A DNA stretch of 8,523 bases from Patescibacteria group bacterium (GTDB lineage Bacteria; Patescibacteriota; Patescibacteriia; XYB2-FULL-38-15), in contig JAHIRI010000038.1 of assembly GCA_018818855.1 (NCBI GenBank), positions 1 to 8,523 on the forward strand. Reading direction: 5' to 3'. The translations under genes and the position numbers were made by a program. The notes beneath the pieces were generated by a model. That model did no database searches. It worked only from the letters and a program-made list of their open reading frames with translations, and was not told where the DNA came from. Position 1 is the stretch's first letter. The number at the start of each line of letters is the position of its first letter. This document shows, one piece after another, positions 1 to 5,491 of the stretch.

Positions 1-105
1 AATCCGGGGAAGGTGCAGGAAATTTTGCGGAAAGGCGCGGAAAAAGCACAAGTCTTGGCATACAAAACTCTCGCTGAAGTGAAAAAGAAAACTGGGTTGG
101 GGTAA
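1..105 (+). CDS. trpS: Tryptophanyl-tRNA synthetase, C-terminal end (partial, 5' truncated)
   Basis: The first frame is open from the window edge to a TAA at 103-105 and gives 34 residues, beginning NPGKVQEILRKGAEKAQ and ending EVKKKTGLG. The pattern 'G-x-V-x-x-I-L-x-x-G-A-E-K-A ... T-L-x-E-V-K-x-x-x-G-L' is typical of the C-terminal helices of bacterial tryptophanyl-tRNA synthetases, the class Ic enzyme that charges tRNA(Trp) in the cytoplasm. None of the catalytic motifs (HIGH, KMSKS) is in the window, so the call rests on this tail alone. Another class I synthetase tail is the main alternative. No terminator follows; the next gene starts 24 bases later. Confidence 0.7.
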   Translation, partial: NPGKVQEILRKGAEKAQVLAYKTLAEVKKKTGLG

Positions 106-129
106 ATTTATCAAAGTAATTTTTAAACT

Positions 130-624
130 ATGGATAAGTCAAAAGGGGAGGGGGTCTACGAAGAATTCACTCAGAAATTAATCAAGGAAGGGCGGGGCAA
201 AACTAAATGGGAAAAACCCGGCTTTACGGAAGAAATGCAACGCGAAGAGACGGATAGGCGGGAGATTGTCAGGAGGGCAGTTCATTCAGTTGCCCTGAAA
301 GATAGTCAAGTTGATCATTATGCCGAGACGTTGATCGCCGCGTTAATGGGAGCTGTCGGAGAAACATGGAAAGAAAGAGTTGATGACGCATTGCATAATT
401 TTGAAATATCGGTGGAAGAAAAATTGGTGGAGGCGCGGGTAAGGGAGGATGAAACCGGAAGAAAAGATGAATTCAAAAAAATGAGTGATGCTCGCGCGGT
501 TTCTAAAAATATCAAAGAAAAATTAATAGCGAAATTGGACGAGCTTCAAGAACGCAGCGAGGCATCGGAAGAAATAAGGGAGCTTAGAGAGGAGATGAGT
601 AAGAAGAAAGCAAAAGCAGCATAG
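130..624 (+). CDS. Hypothetical charged, partly coiled-coil protein (164 aa)
   Basis: The family is not recognised. The 164-residue product is very rich in Glu, Lys and Arg, has no Cys, and shows no signal peptide or membrane segment, so it is probably cytoplasmic. Residues 1-45 are polar and look disordered. Residues 46-105 contain hydrophobic helix patterns (AETLIAALMGAVGETW, 65-80). Residues 125-160 form a heptad-like Leu/Ile pattern (NIKEKLIAKLDELQ ... IRELREEM) consistent with a coiled coil, and the end is a basic AK-rich tail. ATG at 130 is the first start in frame; there is no Shine-Dalgarno sequence before it. It follows the trpS-like tail by 24 bases on the same strand, so co-transcription is likely. 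It stops with TAG only 10 bases before the -35 box of the rnpB promoter. Composition and open length support a real gene; no role can be given. Confidence 0.75.
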   Translation: MDKSKGEGVYEEFTQKLIKEGRGKTKWEKPGFTEEMQREETDRREIVRRAVHSVALKDSQVDHYAETLIAALMGAVGETWKERVDDALHNFEISVEEKLVEARVREDETGRKDEFKKMSDARAVSKNIKEKLIAKLDELQERSEASEEIRELREEMSKKKAKAA

Positions 625-634
625 CAATCGAGGG

Positions 635-663
635 TTGACAAAATTACAAATTTGTGGTATTTT
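635..663 (+). promoter_or_regulatory. Promoter of rnpB (sigma-70 type, extended -10)
   Basis: A perfect -35 hexamer TTGACA (635-640) is followed after 17 bases by TATTTT (658-663). A TG dinucleotide at 655-656, one base upstream of the -10 hexamer, makes it an extended -10. Predicted transcription start is near 670, about 14 bases before the P1 helix of the RNase P RNA. This is the best sigma-70-like promoter in the window and suits a highly expressed stable RNA. With no convincing terminator after rnpB, it may also supply the genes from 1146 onward. Confidence 0.8.
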
Positions 664-683
664 AAAAGATATTTTGGTACCTT

Positions 684-1133
684 AAAATTTATCCGAGTAA
701 TGGGTAATCGCTCTCATTTTTCCGTTTAAAATCGGGGAAGTGGGAGAGGAAAGTCCGGACACCGTTTTGACATAAAGTCAAAAGAGAGATAGTCGCTAAC
801 AGCGACGGGGAGTATGCATTGTTGTTTGTGTTGTGCCTGCCGTTTACGCGGCGGGGGCAGCTTAATCGAACACCATTTGATGAAGCCCACGGACAGTGCA
901 ACAGAAAATATACCGCCGATCCGCCGAAGAGGCGGAGGTAAGGTTGAAATCGTGAGGTAAGAGCTCACGCGGGACAGCCTGGTGACAGGCGCCGTGGAAA
1001 ACACCTATCCGGTGCAAGGCAAAAATAGCCGCTTGAGGCCGATAGTAATATCGGTCCCAGATAGATGATTACCGTTTGTTCAATCAAATTGAACAGGCAC
1101 AGAATCCGGCTTATAGTTACTCGGATAAATTTT
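684..1133 (+). ncRNA. rnpB: RNase P RNA (bacterial, type-A-like with reduced P15 and no P16/P17)
   Basis: This is the catalytic RNA of RNase P, which trims 5' leaders from pre-tRNAs. Conserved core seen: GAGGAAAGTCCGGAC (CR I, 746-760), CAGTGCAACAG (894-904), GGTAAGAG (956-963) and AGAATCCGGCTTAT (CR V, 1101-1114). Helices found by hand: P1 684-700/1117-1133 (17 bp, perfect), P2 703-709/1067-1073, P3 711-724/733-746, P4 with the conserved bulged U754, P5 760-764/1010-1014, a P5.1-like hairpin 765-771/777-783, P7 788-792/1005-1009, P8 792-797/801-806, P10 888-892/992-996, P12 921-925/931-935, P13 951-956/964-969, P14 977-981/986-990 with GUGA loop, P15 1018-1020/1028-1030, P18 1037-1044/1049-1056 with GUAA loop, and P19 1077-1083/1089-1095. 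P13/P14 indicate type A. P16, P17 and P6 are absent, and the P9 position carries roughly 75 extra bases. Exact ends are inferred from P1. Confidence 0.96.
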
Positions 1134-1145
1134 AGGGTATTAATT

Positions 1146-1724
1146 ATGAAAGATTTTATAAAAATTCAGGATAAAAATTTATTTTTATTAAATATGGAGT
1201 TGTTAGGATTGGAAGAGGCGCAATTATGGATAGGGCCATCGCCAGACGGGCCGACTGATAATAATGACGAGCGAGTTTTAAGGGAGCGCGTTGAAGAAGA
1301 AAATAAAAAGAGTGAACCCGATCACCGTATTTCTGGCATTGAAGCAGTTGATCTTTTAGAAAGTGAGGGGTTTCCTGGTTGGTTTGAAGTAGACACTTCA
1401 ACTTGGCAGCCGGGGGTATATCGTTTTAATATTCACAGTAAGGCAAACGTTCAAGCGCCAAATGGTACTCCTCTTCGCCCTATTCGCGACGGGCAATATT
1501 CGTGGCCATGTTTTTCTGATGAGAATCTGATTAATTTGTCGGATGAGCAAAGGGGTTTTCTGTATTTGGAAAGAAATCAGGCAGGATTTTGTATGAGAAT
1601 AGAAAAAAATGAAGATGGAGAAATAAAACCAGCGGGAGACGGACAAGAATGGATAAAAAATTGGCCAGAAATAAAAAAGCAAGTTGATAAACATTATACG
1701 GAAAGACTGAAACTTGCCAAATAA
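1146..1724 (+). CDS. Hypothetical soluble protein (192 aa)
   Basis: The family is not recognised. The open frame extends up to an ATG at 1065, but that start lies inside the RNase P RNA between P18 and P2, so ATG 1146 is chosen; an AGGG at 1134-1137, 8 bases upstream, is a weak Shine-Dalgarno candidate. The product has no signal peptide or membrane segment and is acidic in residues 35-75. Residues 77-125 are rich in Trp, Tyr and Gly with alternating hydrophobic residues (GWFEVDTSTWQPGVYRFNI, 78-96), suggesting a beta-sheet domain. Six Trp residues (28, 79, 87, 120, 169, 173) and two Cys (122, 149) are present. The C-terminal 30 residues look helical and basic. It sits 12 bases after rnpB and 17 before the sugar transferase, so it may be read through from the rnpB promoter, but no functional link is evident. 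Confidence 0.8.
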   Translation: MKDFIKIQDKNLFLLNMELLGLEEAQLWIGPSPDGPTDNNDERVLRERVEEENKKSEPDHRISGIEAVDLLESEGFPGWFEVDTSTWQPGVYRFNIHSKANVQAPNGTPLRPIRDGQYSWPCFSDENLINLSDEQRGFLYLERNQAGFCMRIEKNEDGEIKPAGDGQEWIKNWPEIKKQVDKHYTERLKLAK

Positions 1725-1741
1725 ATTTAGAAAACATTATT

Positions 1742-3154
1742 ATGCTCAAAAAATCAGAACTTATTTTTTCAGTGATTTTGGTTCCCCTAGATTTTATAAT
1801 GCTTATAGTAGCAGCTTTGGCTGCTTATTTTTTAAGATTTCAGACCCTGGCTAGTCTCAGCCCGGTAATTTATGAAATGCCTTTTTGGAATTTTTTAAAT
1901 ATCGCGGCATCTATGGGTTTGATTTGGCTTGTTATTTTTGCCCTGTCCGGGCTTTACACAATCGGCGGTACGCGGCGGATTTTGGATGAACTTACTAAAA
2001 TTTTTGTGGCTTGTTCCGCGGGTCTCGCCGCCATTATTGTTTTGATTTTTTTTAATCGAGATTTATTTTCTTCCAGGTTTATTATTTTAGCCGCCTGGAT
2101 TTTTGCCATTGTTTTTGTCAGTTTTGGACGGCTTGCGATACGTTTTGTTCAGCGGGCATTTTTTCGTCGCGGTGTAGGTGTTCATAGGGTTGTGATCATT
2201 GGAGAAGACGCTGCGGCAGATGTTTTAGTTAATGAATTTTATAAAAATCAAGGCCTTGGTCTTAAAGTTGTTAAGAGATATAAAAAATTTGATGATGAAG
2301 CGGCAAAAGAACTCCAAGATTTATGGCAGACAGTCGGCGTTGACGAAGTGATTCAGATGCAAAGCGGCGTCAGTCGAGATGAAACATTTAATTTGATAGA
2401 TTTTTGTAATGAGCGCCACATTGTTTTTAAATATTCAGCAGATATTTTTTCCGTGCAGGCGGCAAAAATTAATATCCGCGATTATGCCGGCGTGCCGGTA
2501 GCAGAAATTGAAAGAACCCGGCTTGAAGGTTGGGGGAGAGTTTATAAAAGAATTTTTGATATTGTTGGTTCGTTATTTTTGATAATCATTACGTCACCAA
2601 TCTTAATTTTGACAGCTGTGGCCGTTAAGCTTGATTCGTGCGGTCCGGTTTTTTGGAGTAAATTGGACGATGGCTCGCCGGTGCAGAGAATCGGACAGAA
2701 CGGTGAACCATTTCATTATTTTAAATTTAGGTCAATGAAGCCGGGCACGCATAATTTGCGATACACCGAGCTTGCTGAACAGGATTTGCGCAAGGGTCCT
2801 CTTGTTAAAATAAAAGATGATCCGCGAGTGACTCGCGTGGGAAGATTTATCAGGAGATTTAGCATTGATGAGTTGCCGGAATTATTTTTGGTGTTGGCCG
2901 GCAAAATGAGTCTGGTCGGTCCGCGTCCCCACCTTCCCGAGGAAGTTGCTAAATACAAAAAAAATCACAAAAAAGTTTTGATTGTGAAACCGGGAATTAC
3001 AGGCCTTGCCCAAATTTCCGGCCGCGCCGATTTGGATTTTGAAGATGAAGTAAAAATAGATGTTTATTATATTGAAAATTGGTCGCTGAAATTAGATTTG
3101 TATATTTTGTTTAAAACGCCGCTCGTGGTTTTGTTTGGGAAAGAGGCAAAATAA
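1742..3154 (+). CDS. Polyprenyl-phosphate sugar-1-phosphate transferase (initiating glycosyltransferase, PHPT/WcaJ-like)
   Basis: The enzyme transfers a sugar-1-phosphate from a nucleotide sugar to undecaprenyl phosphate at the inner face of the membrane, the first step of exopolysaccharide, capsule or O-antigen synthesis. The 470-residue length is that of the polytopic PHPT family. N-terminal membrane segments lie near residues 8-31, 50-72, 85-104 and 111-129. A nucleotide-binding-like domain follows (VVIIGE, 150-155; the glycine motif is degenerate). The bacterial sugar transferase domain (Pfam Bac_transf) runs from KRIFDI (269-274) and a hydrophobic membrane-associated helix (276-296) through FKFRSM (327-332), RRFSIDELPEL (371-381; D376-E377 match the catalytic Asp-Glu pair), SLVGPRP (390-396) and KPGITGLAQISGR (416-428). 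The sugar cannot be told from sequence. ATG 1742 is the first in-frame start and has no Shine-Dalgarno sequence. It heads the run of glycosyltransferases with 17-base gaps on both sides. Confidence 0.95.
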   Translation: MLKKSELIFSVILVPLDFIMLIVAALAAYFLRFQTLASLSPVIYEMPFWNFLNIAASMGLIWLVIFALSGLYTIGGTRRILDELTKIFVACSAGLAAIIVLIFFNRDLFSSRFIILAAWIFAIVFVSFGRLAIRFVQRAFFRRGVGVHRVVIIGEDAAADVLVNEFYKNQGLGLKVVKRYKKFDDEAAKELQDLWQTVGVDEVIQMQSGVSRDETFNLIDFCNERHIVFKYSADIFSVQAAKINIRDYAGVPVAEIERTRLEGWGRVYKRIFDIVGSLFLIIITSPILILTAVAVKLDSCGPVFWSKLDDGSPVQRIGQNGEPFHYFKFRSMKPGTHNLRYTELAEQDLRKGPLVKIKDDPRVTRVGRFIRRFSIDELPELFLVLAGKMSLVGPRPHLPEEVAKYKKNHKKVLIVKPGITGLAQISGRADLDFEDEVKIDVYYIENWSLKLDLYILFKTPLVVLFGKEAK

Positions 3155-3171
3155 AATTCAGTAAATTCAGT
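3154..3171 (+). repeat. Tandem 9-bp direct repeat before the first glycosyltransferase
   Basis: AAATTCAGT occurs twice head to tail (3154-3162 and 3163-3171). The first copy begins with the last base of the upstream TAA stop and the second ends directly before ATG 3172. It fills the whole 17-base intergenic gap. It most likely arose by slippage duplication; no regulatory role is indicated. Confidence 0.6.
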
Positions 3172-4272
3172 ATGAAAATAGCATTAGTTCATGATCATCT
3201 GACACAAGACGGAGGGGCTGAAAGAGTGTTGAGGGTTTTTCAAGAAATTTTTCCCGACGCTCCGGTTTATGCTTTGGTTTATGATAAGAAAAAAATGGGG
3301 AAAGAGTTTGATGGAAAAAATGTTAAAACATCTTTTATTCAAAAAATTCCCGGCGGAGTAGGAAAATTTAAATGGTTTTTGCCTTTAATGCCACTTGCCA
3401 CGGAAAAGCACGAACTCGACGGCTACGATGTAGTTCTTTCAAACTCAAGCGCGCTTTCCAAGGGCGTAATCACGCGCCCCGACTCTTTACATATTTGTTA
3501 CTGCCACACACCAACAAGATATTTGTGGACCGACACACATCTTTACATAAAAGAATTATCACACGGATCGCTTGTTAAAAAAGCCGTGTCGTTGATGCTC
3601 CCAAAACTTAGAATGTGGGACAGGATGGCGGCCGAGCGAGTGGATAAATTTATTGCCAATTCTAAAACCGTACAAAAAAGAATTTCTAAATATTATGGGC
3701 GGCCGAGCGATTTGATTTATCCGCCAGTTGACGTTTCCAGTTTTAAAATATCTCCGACGCAGGAAAATTATTATTTAGCCGGCGGGCGTCTCGTGCCTTA
3801 TAAAAGACTTGATCTTGTTGTCCAAGCTTTTAATAAACTTGGCGTTTCTTTAAAAATTTTTGGGGAAGGGCCGGAATTGGAAAAATTAAGAGAAATAGCA
3901 AAACCGAATATAGAATTTTTAGGCAAGGTAACTGACGAAGAAAAAAAAGAGTTGTATGGAAAATCGTTAGCATTCATTCATCCGCAAGAAGAAGATTTTG
4001 GGTTAATGGTAATTGAGGCCATGGCTTCCGGGCGGCCGGTGATTGCTTATCCAAAAGGCGGCGCGACGGAAACCGTAGTTGAGGGAAAGACGGGAACTTT
4101 TTTTCCGGATCAAAGCTGGGAGTCGCTCGCTCATACTATTATTAGATTCAAGCCGGAGAAGTATAATCCCGAGGAAATCAGGGTTCATGCGGCACAATTT
4201 GATACAACTACTTTTAAAGAAAAAATAAAAAGTTACATAGAAAATAGTTGGCAGGAATTTCAAAATAAATAA
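3172..4272 (+). CDS. Glycosyltransferase, GT4 family (GT-B fold), 366 aa
   Basis: A retaining nucleotide-sugar glycosyltransferase, expected to act on the cytoplasmic side on the lipid-linked acceptor. The N-terminal acceptor domain opens with MKIALVHDHL and GGAERV (14-19), features of GT4 enzymes, and contains CYCHTPTRYLW (109-119), a motif found in mannosyltransferase-like (WbaZ-type) members. The C-terminal donor domain has GRLVPYKRLD (205-214) and EEDFGLMVIEAMASGRPV (273-290), with the EX7E pair at E274/E282. Length is normal for the family and there is no membrane segment. Mannose as donor is only a guess from motif resemblance. There is no Shine-Dalgarno sequence; a 9-bp tandem repeat abuts the ATG. 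It lies 17 bases after the initiating transferase and 1 base before the next glycosyltransferase, so it is surely in the same operon. It is a different subtype from the two that follow. Confidence 0.94.
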   Translation: MKIALVHDHLTQDGGAERVLRVFQEIFPDAPVYALVYDKKKMGKEFDGKNVKTSFIQKIPGGVGKFKWFLPLMPLATEKHELDGYDVVLSNSSALSKGVITRPDSLHICYCHTPTRYLWTDTHLYIKELSHGSLVKKAVSLMLPKLRMWDRMAAERVDKFIANSKTVQKRISKYYGRPSDLIYPPVDVSSFKISPTQENYYLAGGRLVPYKRLDLVVQAFNKLGVSLKIFGEGPELEKLREIAKPNIEFLGKVTDEEKKELYGKSLAFIHPQEEDFGLMVIEAMASGRPVIAYPKGGATETVVEGKTGTFFPDQSWESLAHTIIRFKPEKYNPEEIRVHAAQFDTTTFKEKIKSYIENSWQEFQNK

Positions 4273-4273
4273 T

Positions 4274-5407
4274 ATGAATATTGGCATTGATATAAGGTCA
4301 TTGCTTCTAAAAGAGAGAAGCGGCGTCGGAGAATATACTTATCAAATTCTCGACGCCCTTTTTCGTATCGACCAAAAAAATAATTATTTTCTTTTTTACA
4401 ATTCATGGAAAGGGGTTGGCGATTTTTTGCCGGCGGAGTGGAAAAAATTTGAGAATGTTCATTTTTGCGGATTTCATTGGCCAAATAAATTATTGAATTT
4501 TTGTTTTAAGTTTTTGGGGTGGCCTAAGATTGATAAAATGGTTTTTCCGGAAGGAAAAATTGATTTATTTTTTATTCCAAATTTAAATTTTATTTCTCTA
4601 TCACACAGTGTTAAAAAAATTATTACAGTGCACGATCTGTCTTTTGAGAGGTTTCCAAAATTTTTTTCTTGGAAGCGAAGATTGTGGCACTGGTTTGTAA
4701 ATCCGCGTAAATTAATTCGTAGCGCGGATAAAATTATTGCTGTTTCGGAAAATACGGCGCGGGATTTAGCCGAGTTATACGATGTATCAAGAGATAAAAT
4801 GAAAATTATTTATTCTGGCGTTAACAGCGGATCGGGCGTATCAGACGTTGAAGCAGTCAAGAAAAAATATAATTTGCCGGAGAATTTTATTTTGTTCTTG
4901 GGCACACTTGAGCCGCGAAAAAATATTGGAGGATTGATCAGGGCGTTTGAAATTTTAAAAACAGAAAATAGGGGAGACCATAAGCTTGTGATTGTCGGTC
5001 CGCAAGGTTGGCTTTACAAAAAAATTCTGGCGCGAGCCGAGGAGAGTCCAGTGCGCGATGATATAAAATTTATAAATTATATCGCGCCCGAAGAAAAATT
5101 TGTTTTTTATAAATTAGCAAAACTTTTTGTTTACCCTTCTTTTTATGAAGGTTTTGGTTTTCCGCCGCTTGAAGCCGCCCGAGTCGGAACGCCGGTTATT
5201 GTGAGCACAAATTCGTCTTTGCCCGAAGTAATGGGCGTGGCGGCTTTAATGGTTGATCCGAGTAATCCAGCGGAGATGGCGAAAGTGATGGAGCAATGTT
5301 TGAGCGACGAAAATTTGCGCGTGACTTTGATAGAAAAAGGCAAGGCACAAGCGGAAAAATTTAATTGGCAAAAATGCGCGGAGGAAGTATTGACAGTGTT
5401 GGGATAG
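4274..5407 (+). CDS. Glycosyltransferase, GT4 family (GT-B fold), 377 aa
   Basis: A second retaining GT-B glycosyltransferase, predicted to extend the lipid-linked sugar chain in the cytoplasm. It starts MNIGIDIRSL, followed by a GVGEYT loop (17-22) usual in this subfamily. HDLSFERFP (120-128) and AVSENT (156-161) mark the end of the acceptor domain. The donor domain has LFLGTLEPRKN (207-217), PSFYEGFGFPPLEA (288-301; EX7E at E292/E300) and TNSSLPEV (312-319). The ATG lies one base after the preceding TAA, so translation is probably coupled; no Shine-Dalgarno sequence is at a useful distance. It ends with TAG shortly before a terminator-like hairpin, making it the last gene of the first transcription unit. 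It resembles the glycosyltransferase at 5492-6616 in opening, HDL motif and EGFG-x-P-x-LEA motif, so the two are likely ancient paralogues. Donor and acceptor sugars are unknown. Confidence 0.94.
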   Translation: MNIGIDIRSLLLKERSGVGEYTYQILDALFRIDQKNNYFLFYNSWKGVGDFLPAEWKKFENVHFCGFHWPNKLLNFCFKFLGWPKIDKMVFPEGKIDLFFIPNLNFISLSHSVKKIITVHDLSFERFPKFFSWKRRLWHWFVNPRKLIRSADKIIAVSENTARDLAELYDVSRDKMKIIYSGVNSGSGVSDVEAVKKKYNLPENFILFLGTLEPRKNIGGLIRAFEILKTENRGDHKLVIVGPQGWLYKKILARAEESPVRDDIKFINYIAPEEKFVFYKLAKLFVYPSFYEGFGFPPLEAARVGTPVIVSTNSSLPEVMGVAALMVDPSNPAEMAKVMEQCLSDENLRVTLIEKGKAQAEKFNWQKCAEEVLTVLG

Positions 5408-5430
5408 TCGTAGATTACCCTTTCAAAAAT

Positions 5431-5462
5431 AAAAATCAGCCTCTCGTATGGGCGGTTTTTTT
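5431..5462 (+). terminator. Intrinsic terminator-like hairpin
   Basis: An A-rich 5' arm ending CAGCC (to 5441) pairs with GGCGG and a run of seven T (5456-5462). Pairs are G5439-C5441 with G5451-C5453, C5437-G5454, U5436-G5455 and A5431-A5435 with U5456-U5460, with A5438 bulged and a loop of about 9 bases. The GC part is short (4 pairs), so strength is uncertain. It starts 24 bases after the stop of the second glycosyltransferase, directly upstream of a new promoter, which supports a terminator role. Confidence 0.6.
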
Positions 5463-5475
5463 ATTTCCATTTTTC

Positions 5476-5484
5476 TGCTATAAT
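5476..5484 (+). promoter_or_regulatory. Extended -10 promoter, probably driving a leaderless mRNA
   Basis: TGCTATAAT is a perfect extended -10 element (TG at 5476-5477, TATAAT at 5479-5484). No good -35 is present: the position 17 bases upstream falls in the T-run of the terminator (around 5456-5461), so the TG extension would have to compensate. A start of transcription about 7 bases after the -10 falls at 5490-5492, where the ATG of the third glycosyltransferase lies at 5492. Confidence 0.65.
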
Positions 5485-5491
5485 AATGTAT

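Noticed and set aside
647..654. Short palindrome CAAATTTG in the spacer of the rnpB promoter as an operator
   Set aside because: Eight bases of A/T-rich palindrome are expected by chance and there is no second copy nearby.
689..1004. Minus-strand open frames of 70 and 92 codons across 689-1004
   Set aside because: They lie antisense within the RNase P RNA gene, whose stems and conserved core explain the sequence. The translations show no family features.
1065..1145. N-terminal extension of the 1146-1724 gene starting at ATG 1065
   Set aside because: It would be encoded within P2, P19, P4 and P1 of rnpB. The extension is basic and unlike the rest of the protein, and a closer ATG with a weak AGGG exists at 1146.
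1734..1739. CATTAT before ATG 1742 as a -10 box giving a second leaderless start
   Set aside because: There is no TG extension and no -35, and in this A/T-rich sequence such a hexamer is common. The contrast with TGCTATAAT at 5476 is clear.
1156..1749. Three minus-strand open frames opposite the 1146-1724 gene
   Set aside because: These are shadows of the sense gene, rich in Phe/Leu/Ile because of complementary A-rich codons, with no start context or recognisable domains.
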